Shown in pieces: positions 1-8,175 of a DNA stretch of 64,000 bases. Source of the stretch: Bacillota bacterium (GTDB lineage Bacteria > Bacillota > Desulfotomaculia > Desulfotomaculales > Desulfohalotomaculaceae); NCBI GenBank assembly GCA_009711615.1, contig VENI01000009.1:310001-374000 (forward strand), in the 5' to 3' direction. Made by a program: the position numbers and the translations under genes. The notes beneath the pieces are model-generated. The model saw only the letters and a list, made by a program, of their open reading frames with translations. It was not told the origin of the DNA and ran no database searches. How positions within the stretch are numbered: position 1 is the stretch's first letter; each line of letters starts with the position of its first letter.

Positions 1-620
1 AGTGATATAGATATTACATTATAACCTACTTTTACAGTTATTAATTGCGAAATCATACTTATGATATAAACAAATATGAAAAATGCTAATGTGGTACTTC
101 TAACAACTTCCTTCTTAACATTCTTGGCACTAAAGTATACCGCCAGCGGAACCCCTGGCATGCCAACACTTGTAGTAAGCATTCCCGACAAAAAGCCCGC
201 CAGTAACTGAGTGCCGCTAGCATCAGTCCGATCATCTTGCTGCTTGTGAGACGAAACCTTATGATAGTTATAATACCATTTAATTAACATAAAAGAAGCT
301 ATTATTAAAACAATAATACTTATTGTTACTTTGAGTATATCTAGACTGACATAAACAAAAAACAATAACCCCAGGGGAACCCCTAAAATGCTTCCATAGA
401 TAAGTCTTTTTAACATAGCATGGTCTATCTGATGCCATATTTTCTTAATTAAAAAAACCGCCACAAAAAAAGACAGAATAATACTCAGCTGTATAACATC
501 CCGAGAGTTATAAACCAGTAGCAAAAATGGTGTTGCCACAATGGCAAAGCCAAAACCTATCGCAGACTGCAATACAGATGCTACAAATACAATTATAGCA
601 GCCAAAAGCAATTCGTACAT
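1..620 (-). CDS. TauE/SafE-family permease, C-terminus cut by window edge
   Basis: Reading the minus strand from the ATG at 620 gives an open frame to the window edge, starting MYELLLAAIIVFVASVLQSA, with a GFGFAIVATP motif and several hydrophobic segments. A second glycine/proline-rich stretch (AGFLSGMLTTSVGMPGVPLA) matches the repeated half of the TSUP (TauE/SafE) family. That family moves sulfite, sulfonates or related anions across the membrane. The gene follows the isethionate locus on the same strand but is separated from it by a terminator hairpin (681-713), so it is probably a separate unit. Sulfite export is an inference from family and neighbourhood. The 3' end lies outside the window. 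Confidence 0.8.
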   Translation of the reverse strand, partial: MYELLLAAIIVFVASVLQSAIGFGFAIVATPFLLLVYNSRDVIQLSIILSFFVAVFLIKKIWHQIDHAMLKRLIYGSILGVPLGLLFFVYVSLDILKVTISIIVLIIASFMLIKWYYNYHKVSSHKQQDDRTDASGTQLLAGFLSGMLTTSVGMPGVPLAVYFSAKNVKKEVVRSTTLAFFIFVYIISMISQLITVKVGYNVISIS

Positions 621-680
621 CACTTACCACTCCTAAAAACTATCGGTCTTATAAAAAGTATAATTTCCTAATTAAATAAG

Positions 681-713
681 AAAAAAGCCGAGATATTAGA
701 TAATTCTCGGCTT
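681..713 (-). terminator. Rho-independent terminator after the shell operon
   Basis: An inverted repeat with arms AAGCCGAGA and TCTCGGCTT is followed on the minus strand by a run of six T. It lies just beyond the stop of the DsrE-like gene and marks the likely 3' end of the microcompartment operon. Confidence 0.8.
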
Positions 714-721
714 AATAATGT

Positions 722-1063
722 TTAGGGTTTAATATAGATGTAGCCATCAGCTTGTTTATTTACAATTTCCGTAATACCACCAGATACTGGTTCAACAAAC
801 TTTGGTAATAAGTTTACATCTAATGAAAATGCCTGTAAAGCATTGCGACAGGCAGTGAATAAAACTCCACTTTCTTCAGATAAAGTTTGCATCTGATCAA
901 GCAAATCTTTATCATAGTATGATCCAACTGCACCTGCATTAGCTACCACCTGTATCTGTACTGCTCCCTCATCAACATCCTTTAGATAGTTTTTAATGTT
1001 AGCAATGGCTTTTTGCCAGACCCCGTTATCAGATACATGAAATAACACCTTTACACCGTCCAT
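722..1063 (-). CDS. DsrE/DsrF-like small sulfur-relay-type protein
   Basis: A 113-residue soluble protein with the fold pattern of the DsrE/DsrF family: an N-terminal beta strand (VKVLFHVSD), a middle VQIQVVANAGAV strand, and a single conserved-position Cys in LFTACRNAL near residue 71. Related proteins bind or relay sulfur, but many are uncharacterised. It is the last gene of the shell operon, 48 bp after pduL, which suggests a job connected with the sulfite or sulfur product of sulfonate cleavage. That role is inference. Confidence 0.65.
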   Translation of the reverse strand: MDGVKVLFHVSDNGVWQKAIANIKNYLKDVDEGAVQIQVVANAGAVGSYYDKDLLDQMQTLSEESGVLFTACRNALQAFSLDVNLLPKFVEPVSGGITEIVNKQADGYIYIKP

Positions 1064-1111
1064 ATTTAAACCCCATTTCTTCTTATTCTAAACTATACTT
1101 ACTACTATTAT

Positions 1112-1786
1112 CTATTTTTTGATTTCTACATAGTCATTATTCCTCAGACAAACAGCGTTAGCTTCGTCAATATCTATGTGCATTTCTAATTTATAATTTT
1201 TATTAACCCGTACTAAAACTTCATGAAACTCGACTCCCCTTGGACCAGAAGCCTTGACAGTAACATGGTCTTTATCCTTAACATCAAATTCCTTGGCGTC
1301 GTCAGGGTGCATGTGGATATGTCGAGCAGCAATTATGCACCCTTCATTGATAGTTGCTGACCCTGCAGGCCCGACTAGGTTAAGCATTGCTGAACCTTCT
1401 AGATCTCCAGAATCACGTATAGGAGCTTTTATTCCTAACTTAAAGCAGTCTGAAACTGAAATTTCTACCTGTGTTTTACTGCGAGTTGGTCCGAGAACCC
1501 GCACTTTTTCAATAACACCCTTAGGACCAACCAGTGTTACTATTTGTTCCGATGCAAACTGGCCTGGTTGTGACAGGTCTTTAAAATTTGTTAATTGTGC
1601 ATCAGATCCAAAGAGTTTAATTAAATCATTATCTGAAAGGTGAACGTGACGATTGGATACACCAACAGGTATTTTATTATCATTTAATTTATCAACCGGA
1701 GTTGGACATTGCTTTTTAGCTATATCGTCTTTTAACTGCTCTATTACAATTTCAGTTATAACATTTACTAATTCATTTGTTTGCAA
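1112..1786 (-). CDS. pduL: Microcompartment phosphate acyltransferase PduL
   Basis: A 224-residue PduL-type phosphotransacylase, converting acyl-CoA and phosphate to acyl-phosphate and CoA. The family's histidine motifs are visible: SNRHVHLS near residue 45 and AARHIHMHPDDA near residue 154, which in characterised PduL bind two zinc ions. The first 20 or so residues (NELVNVITEIVIEQL) form an amphipathic helix ahead of a linker, the usual layout of an encapsulation peptide. In this locus the substrate should be acetyl-CoA from the neighbouring aldehyde dehydrogenase, giving acetyl-phosphate and recycling CoA inside the shell. Confidence 0.93.
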   Translation of the reverse strand: MQTNELVNVITEIVIEQLKDDIAKKQCPTPVDKLNDNKIPVGVSNRHVHLSDNDLIKLFGSDAQLTNFKDLSQPGQFASEQIVTLVGPKGVIEKVRVLGPTRSKTQVEISVSDCFKLGIKAPIRDSGDLEGSAMLNLVGPAGSATINEGCIIAARHIHMHPDDAKEFDVKDKDHVTVKASGPRGVEFHEVLVRVNKNYKLEMHIDIDEANAVCLRNNDYVEIKK

Positions 1787-1818
1787 ATTTAATCACCTGC
1801 CTCCTCCCAATGATAAGA

Positions 1819-3273
1819 TTACTGTGCTTTTTGTAGCTGATGGAGGACCTTTTTAACAATGCTGGCTATGTCATCAGAAGAAAATGATGGGTCACAGGAT
1901 TTATTTTCTGAAACTTTTGTATCGGCTTTTTTGATGCCATAGGCCAGTCTCTTAATATTAATCAAATGCTGAGGTCCTAAATTTTCAGATATACTGCTAC
2001 CACCCCATGTACCGCAACCCAAGGTCATAGATGGTGTTAAACCGGTTGTATATCCAATACCACCCAACGCCGATGGTGTATTTACTAAGATTCTGAAGAC
2101 AGGTTTACGTATAAACTCCCTGATAACTTCTTCGTTTTGAGAGTGTATTGAAAAAGAGTGTCCGATACCGCCCAGATTTAAAAGCTCTATACTTAGATGA
2201 CAAGCTTCCTTCCAGTCTTTAACTGTATAGAAACCTAACACAGGTGAAAGCTTTTCGTGAGCCAATGGATGGTCAGTTCCGTGACCATCTAAAGGTGCAA
2301 CCAAGAGACATGTTTCTGCAGGAATAGTTATTCCTGCCTTTTCAGCTATAAATTTTGGGCTCTTTCCAACCATGGCAGGATTCAAACCACCACGAGGGGT
2401 TAAAACAGTTTTTGCAACCTTCTCAGTTTCTTCAGGGTTCAGGAAATAACAACCCTGACTTTTTAGTTCAGTGATTATTTCTTCCTTAATAGGCTCGTCA
2501 GCCAATATAGCCTGCTCAGATGCACAGATCATTCCATTATCAAATGTTTTACTGGTTACAATATCAGTAACGGCCTGCTTGATGTCTGCAGTACGCTCAA
2601 TGAAAGCCGGAACATTACCAGGTCCAACACCAAATGCAGGTTTTCCAGCACTGTAAGCTGCTTTAACCATAGCAGAACCACCAGTTGCAACTATAACAGA
2701 AATATCATCGTGATGCATTAATTCTTCAGTAGCTTTCATAGATGTTTTAGTTACACAACCCACAAGACCTTCCGGTGCTCCTGCATTTACAGCTGCATCA
2801 TGCAACAACTGAACAGCAGCATTACTGCATTTCACAGCATTTGGGTGGGGGGAAAACACAATAGTGTTTGCACCTTTTACGGAACATAGTGTGTTATGAA
2901 TTATTGTTGAAGTGGGGTTGGTTGTAGGAACAATACCCATAATCACTCCCATAGGAACAGCCACTTCAACCACTTTCTGATCCTGGTCTTCTTTTATTAC
3001 ACCAATTGTTTTTATATCCTTAGTGCTGTTGTAAATTTCTCTGGAAGCAAAAAGGTTTTTAATAACCTTGTGCTCAAAAACCCCATACTTTGTTTCATCC
3101 ACTGCCATTCTGGCCAGCCACTCAGCATTATCTTCCACTGCCTTTACCATAGCTACCAGAATTTTATCAATTTCTTCTTCTGAATAATTTTCTAAGGTCA
3201 GTTGAGCTTGCTTAGCTTTTCTAGCTAACACTCTGGCCTCTTGTATGGAACTTAGATCGTAGTCTAAATACAA
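1819..3273 (-). CDS. pduP: CoA-acylating aldehyde dehydrogenase (PduP/EutE type)
   Basis: A 484-residue CoA-acylating aldehyde dehydrogenase: aldehyde + CoA + NAD+ to acyl-CoA + NADH. The catalytic cysteine lies in DNGMICASEQAI, and the nucleotide-fold segments VMGIVPTTNPTST and VATGGSAMVKAAYSAG are clear. After the catalytic domain the C-terminus carries a linker and an amphipathic helix (DDIASIVKKVLHQLQ) resembling a cargo-targeting peptide. It sits between the shell genes and pduL. With a sulfite-lyase upstream, the substrate is expected to be acetaldehyde. Assignment to the family is firm; acetaldehyde as substrate is inferred from the lyase. Confidence 0.92.
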   Translation of the reverse strand: MYLDYDLSSIQEARVLARKAKQAQLTLENYSEEEIDKILVAMVKAVEDNAEWLARMAVDETKYGVFEHKVIKNLFASREIYNSTKDIKTIGVIKEDQDQKVVEVAVPMGVIMGIVPTTNPTSTIIHNTLCSVKGANTIVFSPHPNAVKCSNAAVQLLHDAAVNAGAPEGLVGCVTKTSMKATEELMHHDDISVIVATGGSAMVKAAYSAGKPAFGVGPGNVPAFIERTADIKQAVTDIVTSKTFDNGMICASEQAILADEPIKEEIITELKSQGCYFLNPEETEKVAKTVLTPRGGLNPAMVGKSPKFIAEKAGITIPAETCLLVAPLDGHGTDHPLAHEKLSPVLGFYTVKDWKEACHLSIELLNLGGIGHSFSIHSQNEEVIREFIRKPVFRILVNTPSALGGIGYTTGLTPSMTLGCGTWGGSSISENLGPQHLINIKRLAYGIKKADTKVSENKSCDPSFSSDDIASIVKKVLHQLQKAQ

Positions 3274-3296
3274 TTTCTATCATTCCTTTCTAGGCT

Positions 3297-3779
3297 CTAT
3301 GAAGAACGAGTTGCTTTAATTATTTCATTAATTAATTGATCTTTATTGGCTCGGGTTATTTGTCTTCCCTTAATTGCTATTTCTTCAATATTGCGGGCAA
3401 TGTCCCGCAACTTTTCAACTGTAAAAGATTTAAGCTGTTCCTCAGTAAAATCTTTTTTAACGGTATCTTCACTTATAGATGAATCTTCCTCGCCGACTGC
3501 TGTTGGCGATACAGATAACAGTATATCTAAATCATCATGAGGTCTAGGTATAATATGGGTAGAAATAAGTTCACCTACACGTTTGGCTGCCGCTTGCCCG
3601 GCATCGATGGCAGCTTTCACAGCACCCACGTCACCCCTAACAACCACTGTTATAAGATCCGCACCGACTTTTACTTTTCCCAACATATACACGTCGGCTG
3701 ATTTAACCATAGCATCGGCTGCTTCTATAGCCGCTGTGAATCCTTTAGTTTCTATCATACCCAGTGCTTGCTGACCCAT
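3297..3779 (-). CDS. BMC-H shell protein with C-terminal Rho-N/SAP-like extension
   Basis: A 160-residue protein. The first 85 residues are one BMC-domain (hexamer-forming shell protein) starting [13 protein letters not shown]. Its pore-region loop is KVKVGADL instead of the GGGL of the two paralogues. After an acidic linker, residues about 112-160 ([20 protein letters not shown], then [14 protein letters not shown]) look like a small helical Rho-N/SAP-type domain. Such domains often bind nucleic acid, but here the fold is judged by eye only. It is the third of three consecutive BMC-H genes. The tail could sit inside or outside the shell and recruit a partner. Confidence 0.9.
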   Translation of the reverse strand: MGQQALGMIETKGFTAAIEAADAMVKSADVYMLGKVKVGADLITVVVRGDVGAVKAAIDAGQAAAKRVGELISTHIIPRPHDDLDILLSVSPTAVGEEDSSISEDTVKKDFTEEQLKSFTVEKLRDIARNIEEIAIKGRQITRANKDQLINEIIKATRSS

Positions 3780-3822
3780 TTCTTCATCCCCTTAGTTTGT
3801 CTATTTTTGCTAAGCGTTGGAT

Positions 3823-4095
3823 TTATTTGGGGAGAACTATTTCAACATCACCATGTGGTCTTGGGATTACATGTACAGAAACCAGTTCGCCTACACGTTT
3901 GGCTGCTGCTGCACCTGCATCAGTGGCAGCTTTTACAGCACCTACATCTCCTCTAACCATAACAGTTACCAGGCCTCCACCTGCCAATTCTTTGCCTATC
4001 AAGCGAACATTAGCTGCTTTCACCATAGCATCTGCTGCTTCTATAGCTCCAACGAAACCCTTCGTCTCGATCATTCCCAACGCATCCTGTTGCAT
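3823..4095 (-). CDS. BMC-H hexameric shell protein (PduA/J-like)
   Basis: A 90-residue single BMC-domain protein of canonical length, with [17 protein letters not shown] at the start, a pore loop [11 protein letters not shown] and a PRPHGDVE end. These proteins form hexagonal facets of microcompartments and the pore passes small metabolites. It is very close to the next gene upstream (4149-4442), so the two arose by tandem duplication. The ribosome site GGAGG is just upstream. Confidence 0.95.
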   Translation of the reverse strand: MQQDALGMIETKGFVGAIEAADAMVKAANVRLIGKELAGGGLVTVMVRGDVGAVKAATDAGAAAAKRVGELVSVHVIPRPHGDVEIVLPK

Positions 4096-4148
4096 ATTTC
4101 CATCCTCCTATAAATTATAATTTTTATATCGTTCTGAAATATTTATTA

Positions 4149-4442
4149 CTATTTGTCAGCTTTTTTGTAATCTTGGGGTAGGATAACTTCTACATCACCA
4201 TGTGGTCTTGGAATTACATGCACAGATATCAATTCACCTACACGCTGAGCTGCTGCTGCGCCTGCATCGGTGGCAGCCTTTACAGCACCTACATCTCCTC
4301 TAACCATAATGGTTACCAGCCCGCCACCTACTTGTTCCTTACCCATCAAGTGCACATTGGCAGCTTTAACCATAGCATCTGCTGCTTCTATAGCTCCAAC
4401 AAGTCCTTTGGTCTCAATCATTCCTAATGCTTCTTTTTGCAT
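4149..4442 (-). CDS. BMC-H hexameric shell protein (PduA/J-like)
   Basis: A 97-residue BMC-domain shell protein nearly identical to its downstream neighbour but with pore loop [11 protein letters not shown] and a charged tail (QDYKKADK). It is a facet-forming hexamer subunit. The first of three adjacent BMC-H genes, probably the most highly translated given a GGAGG site directly before the ATG. Confidence 0.95.
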   Translation of the reverse strand: MQKEALGMIETKGLVGAIEAADAMVKAANVHLMGKEQVGGGLVTIMVRGDVGAVKAATDAGAAAAQRVGELISVHVIPRPHGDVEVILPQDYKKADK

Positions 4443-4470
4443 AATAATTACCCTCCTGATAATTTTTTAA

Positions 4471-5097
4471 TTAGTTATTTGGAGTAGTTACGTAGAAGAA
4501 TTTCACTTTGTCAATTGTAGAGAATGTCACTACCGTATTCTTAGGTACGTACATAACATCTCCGGCTTTCCCATGATAGGTTGTGCCGTTTATCGATATA
4601 TCCAAGGTTCCTTCAATAACATAATTAACTTCTTCATGCTTCTGATTATAGGAGAAACTTGTGCTATCTAGCTCCATAAAACCAGCAGTCATATTAACAC
4701 TTTCTTTTTTTGCCAACAATTCTTTGATACCAACGGAATCATTGGGGGTACCTGTGTCAAACTTTCCAAAAACCACAGAGTCTCCCTTAACAAGCTGAAA
4801 ACCTGATGAGTCAACTTCCCTTATGGGCTCAACGGCTTGCCCATCTTGAAAGGAAGCCATCACTTCCTTTACTATTCTGGCTATTAGTTCAGGAGTGACA
4901 TCTGTTTGAGTATTATCTTTTACTCCAATTGATTGTTGAGGTTCCCCTTTGCTTTCTTCTTTAATTTGAACACTAAATTCTTCAGCAGCATCTTTGGCAG
5001 CTGGCGTTATAATTGTTCCTGGCTGAACATATAATACGTTTTCACCAGTACCTGCTATTTTTTCAATATCCTTGGCGGTTACCAGCTGTTTTTTCAC
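4471..5097 (-). CDS. eutQ: EutQ-like cupin protein
   Basis: A 208-residue protein with a C-terminal cupin half (residues about 110-208: VNYVIEGTLDISINGTTYHGKAGDVMYVPKNT), typical of EutQ. EutQ of the ethanolamine system has been reported to have acetate kinase activity, which would complete acetyl-phosphate to acetate plus ATP here. The N-terminal 50 residues resemble the EutQ/PduL-type start (TAKDIEKIAGTG). Between them lies a helix TPELIARIVKEVMASF that looks like an internal encapsulation peptide. No separate acetate kinase is seen in the window. Kinase activity in this homologue is inference. Confidence 0.82.
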   Translation of the reverse strand: MKKQLVTAKDIEKIAGTGENVLYVQPGTIITPAAKDAAEEFSVQIKEESKGEPQQSIGVKDNTQTDVTPELIARIVKEVMASFQDGQAVEPIREVDSSGFQLVKGDSVVFGKFDTGTPNDSVGIKELLAKKESVNMTAGFMELDSTSFSYNQKHEEVNYVIEGTLDISINGTTYHGKAGDVMYVPKNTVVTFSTIDKVKFFYVTTPNN

Positions 5098-5136
5098 ATT
5101 TGTAACCCCCCTTCTAGTTGATCTAAAATTATCTTT

Positions 5137-5685
5137 TTATAATATCCACTGGGCCATTTCATCCCGGGGAGATGGGATTACCGCTTCATCCACTAGCATA
5201 CCTTTTTCTGAGGCCATTACCACACCTGCATCAACCGCAGCTCTTACAGCTGCTACATCACCGGTCAAAGTAATAAATGATTTACCACCAATACCTATCC
5301 CTAAGCGAATTTCTATTAATTCTACATCTGCTGATTTAGCTGCCGCATCAGCTGCAACCACAGCTGCAGCAATTGAAAACACTTCTATTACTCCCAAGGC
5401 GTATAACTTCTCAACATTAGTGGTGGCTGTTATGGCGGATATTACTGAGGAGTGAACGTTAGGCAGTATAAAATCATCAACTACCGCTGTTTCTCCCTGT
5501 CTAATTCCATTTTCTACAGCGTTTTCAACTGCCGATATATCTCCGCTAACCAGGGCGATATATTTTCCAGGACAGATTGACCGGGCTGTTATAAGATTTA
5601 CTTGAGCAGATTTAATCATTGCATCCGCTGCTTCGATGCCCTTGGCAATACTATTAAATTCCACTAACCCTATAGCTTGGCTCAT
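5137..5685 (-). CDS. pduT: BMC-T shell protein with Fe-S site (PduT-like)
   Basis: A 182-residue tandem-BMC protein (two BMC domains, residues 1-90 and 95-182) that forms a pseudohexameric trimer. Cys38 in RSICPGKY matches the Cys38 that coordinates a [4Fe-4S] cluster at the central pore of Salmonella PduT. The stop overlaps the PduS start region by 4 bp (5682-5685). This fits the known pairing of PduS with PduT as an electron path across the shell. Confidence 0.92.
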   Translation of the reverse strand: MSQAIGLVEFNSIAKGIEAADAMIKSAQVNLITARSICPGKYIALVSGDISAVENAVENGIRQGETAVVDDFILPNVHSSVISAITATTNVEKLYALGVIEVFSIAAAVVAADAAAKSADVELIEIRLGIGIGGKSFITLTGDVAAVRAAVDAGVVMASEKGMLVDEAVIPSPRDEMAQWIL

Positions 5686-7019
5686 GATTTATTACCCCCT
5701 TTCCCTGGTTCAATCACTATGTGATCCGAAACTTCTACCACTGTTCCACTAATACTGGCATGTATATTTGCTCCTAGAGAATTTTCCGGTATAGCTGCTA
5801 TTAAATCTCCCTTGTTTACAGCTTGGTTAGTTTTTACTTTGGCAATACCAGGCTTCCCTATATGCATTGACAGCGGTATTTTAACAAGGCTAGGGTTATA
5901 ATTTATTTCTGATAACTTCGCTGGTCGATCATACTTAGTTACCCCAAGCTGTAACTTTAAACGCTTTGTAGGAATTTTTCTGTATTCCCTTACGGGACTT
6001 ACAACTGGGGGCTCGCAAGAAGGAGAAGGTTTAACACCGTTTTGCCCCAGCTCTCTTTTAATTCTCGCGTTTACTTGACGTGGAGACAGCATGTTTGGGC
6101 ATGCATATTGCTCACATGCTCCGCACTCCGAACAGAAAAACGCCATCTTTAATACATCTGCTTCAGTTAGCGAGTAATTAAGGCTACGCATGATTTTATG
6201 CGGCTCAATCTTATGTCCTAAAAGATTGCGAGGACAAAGATCGGTACAGCGTTGACATTGAATACATGCTGATTTTAACTGTCTAACTATATAGTTGAAT
6301 GGCATCGTTCTCTTCTTAATCAGTGAATGATTCTCAGGTAGAACTAGTAATGCTTTTGTGGTTTTAGTTACCGGGTGATCAAAGTCTTCAACAAGTCTAC
6401 CCATCATGGGCCCACCATCTATAACTGCCATCCCTTGTAAATTGGTCTTCCCAGCCAAAGCTATCACTTCTGCTACCGGAGTGCCTACGGGAACTTTAGT
6501 GGTTATAGGGTTAGGCACATCACCGCCAACTGTTAAATAAGTATCGGTTACCGATGTGTTGTTAATGGCGTTTGATACATTAATTAAAGTCTCCACGTTG
6601 ATTACAACACAGCCCACCTTTAAGGGGATTGCCCCTTCCGGCACTATACGGTTTAACACCTCATAGACGGTTACCTGCTCATCACCAGCTGGATAAAAAT
6701 CATCTAAAATAAATAGCTTAATCGGCTTATTAGATATTTTGTTATTTAAGGCATCGATCGCTGCCTTATATTTACCTTTAAGTGCAATAATGCCGCCTTC
6801 AGCACCGGTAATACTTATTACAGTTTCCAGGCCTTCTATGACCTTATCTGCCATGTCAGCCATTAATTGTTGATCGACTTCAATCAGTGGTTCACATTCT
6901 GCACCATTTACAACTACATAATCAGCATTAGCATTAATCTTGACATGGGTGGGGAACCCTGCACCTCCAGCACCTATAATTCCGGCGTCTTTTATCTTTT
7001 TAATAACATCTTCATGCAT
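5682..7019 (-). CDS. pduS: PduS-type Fe-S/flavin oxidoreductase (RnfC-like)
   Basis: A 445-residue RnfC-like protein: a glycine-rich NADH/FMN region at the N-terminus (IGAGGAGFPTHVK), an SLBB-type middle, and two ferredoxin motifs (CIQCQRCTDLCP and CSECGACEQYACP). I chose the start at 7019 over an upstream in-frame start because AAAGGTGG lies 7 nt ahead and the overlap with pduN disappears. PduS is a cobalamin reductase in B12-dependent systems. No B12 enzyme is present here, so a general role passing electrons from internal NADH to PduT is more likely. Confidence 0.9.
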   Translation of the reverse strand: MHEDVIKKIKDAGIIGAGGAGFPTHVKINANADYVVVNGAECEPLIEVDQQLMADMADKVIEGLETVISITGAEGGIIALKGKYKAAIDALNNKISNKPIKLFILDDFYPAGDEQVTVYEVLNRIVPEGAIPLKVGCVVINVETLINVSNAINNTSVTDTYLTVGGDVPNPITTKVPVGTPVAEVIALAGKTNLQGMAVIDGGPMMGRLVEDFDHPVTKTTKALLVLPENHSLIKKRTMPFNYIVRQLKSACIQCQRCTDLCPRNLLGHKIEPHKIMRSLNYSLTEADVLKMAFFCSECGACEQYACPNMLSPRQVNARIKRELGQNGVKPSPSCEPPVVSPVREYRKIPTKRLKLQLGVTKYDRPAKLSEINYNPSLVKIPLSMHIGKPGIAKVKTNQAVNKGDLIAAIPENSLGANIHASISGTVVEVSDHIVIEPGKGGNKS

Positions 7020-7035
7020 GTGCAAACCACCTTTA

Positions 7036-7302
7036 TCATGATTCTTTTTCTTCATCAATTATTCCGACAATTATTGCATCTACAGGGGAGTATTCTAAAC
7101 CTCGCATGTGTCGGGAGGAACTTCCTTGGGTTATTAATACCGTTTCACCGATACCGGCTCCAATATAGTCGGCAGCAACAATGATACTACCTTTAAACTC
7201 TCGGTTGTTATCCATTAGTTGTACAATCATAAACTTTTGACCAACCAGAGCTTCATCCTTTCTGGTTGCCCAGACATTATTAATAACTTTTCCTATTTTC
7301 AT
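7036..7302 (-). CDS. pduN: BMC-P pentameric vertex protein (EutN/CcmL family)
   Basis: An 88-residue EutN/CcmL/PduN family protein: MKIGKVINNVWATRKDE start, LVGQKFMIVQ, and GAGIGETVLITQGSSSR, all characteristic. Pentamers close the vertices of the polyhedral shell. It is the only vertex protein in the locus. The last 4 bp of the upstream eutJ overlap its start (7299-7302). Confidence 0.95.
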   Translation of the reverse strand: MKIGKVINNVWATRKDEALVGQKFMIVQLMDNNREFKGSIIVAADYIGAGIGETVLITQGSSSRHMRGLEYSPVDAIIVGIIDEEKES

Positions 7303-8159
7303 TCCATCACCCCACTTTTTTCTGCTGCGCTACCTTCCACAGTAACGCTTAAAGCTATACCTAAAGGGGTTACTAAAAATGGGTTTGCTGGTAAGCACAC
7401 CTGCAAACCAACTTCTTTTTCGATCACTTTATTTATTCCTTTGAAGCAGCTGGAACCACCAACCAAATAAATGGTGTCGACATCATAGTTGGTAATATGA
7501 TTTCTTACAATGGAGCCTATTTTTTTCATTACCGGTTTAACAATGGGTAAAAGCTCTTCATGTCTAGCCGGATCTTTTTTTATTTTTTCAGCTTCTTGAA
7601 AATCAATATTGTAAGAACCTGCTATAACTAAACTCAAATGAGTACCACCAGTAGGTTCATCGTCAATGTGAATTACTTTGCCATTTTTTATGATGGCTGT
7701 TCCGGTGGTCCCACCCCCGATATCTACTACTGCTCCGTCTTTGACATTTAATACATTGTTGGCCGCTGAAGGTTCATCAATCATATTTTTAACTTCCATG
7801 CCGGCTCCTTCAATTATATAGGTCATTGTTTTTTGAATGCCCTTTTCAGTACCAGGAGGGTAAGCAGCTGCTGCCAGTTCAAGTTCACGACCAATACTTG
7901 TTTCAATTTGTGCTTTTAACTTCTTTACGATGTCTAAAGCTCCAATATAATCAACAACGAGACCGTCTTTAACCACCTGGGCAAATTGCATCGCTCCGGC
8001 AACTGGTGAACCATTTTTATCAACAACTGCAATTACAATGTAGGCAGTCCCCAAGTCTACCCCTGTATAGAGTTTTTGATTTTTATTGATAGTTAAAGGA
8101 CTGGCTATTCTGTCTTCAAATATTTTTACTAATTCATTTGCCCTTTGAAGATGCTGCAT
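7299..8159 (-). CDS. eutJ: EutJ-like actin/Hsp70-fold ATPase
   Basis: A 286-residue EutJ-family protein with the actin/Hsp70 ATPase signatures VDLGTAYIVIAVVD (phosphate 1), DIGGGTTGTAII (phosphate 2) and VGGSSCFKGI (adenosine). EutJ is thought to be a chaperone for microcompartment enzymes but its job is not proven. The locus has no B12 enzyme to reactivate, which supports an assembly or folding role. Confidence 0.88.
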   Translation of the reverse strand: MQHLQRANELVKIFEDRIASPLTINKNQKLYTGVDLGTAYIVIAVVDKNGSPVAGAMQFAQVVKDGLVVDYIGALDIVKKLKAQIETSIGRELELAAAAYPPGTEKGIQKTMTYIIEGAGMEVKNMIDEPSAANNVLNVKDGAVVDIGGGTTGTAIIKNGKVIHIDDEPTGGTHLSLVIAGSYNIDFQEAEKIKKDPARHEELLPIVKPVMKKIGSIVRNHITNYDVDTIYLVGGSSCFKGINKVIEKEVGLQVCLPANPFLVTPLGIALSVTVEGSAAEKSGVME

Positions 8160-8175
8160 TTATTAGCCTCCTTGG

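Noticed and set aside
1254-1643. Plus-strand open frame of 129 codons inside pduL
   Set aside because: It lies opposite a well-supported gene, has no ribosome site and a composition typical of a shadow frame.
3764-4470. Several plus-strand frames opposite the BMC-H genes
   Set aside because: They mirror the repeated shell genes; their similarity to each other only reflects the duplicated genes on the other strand.
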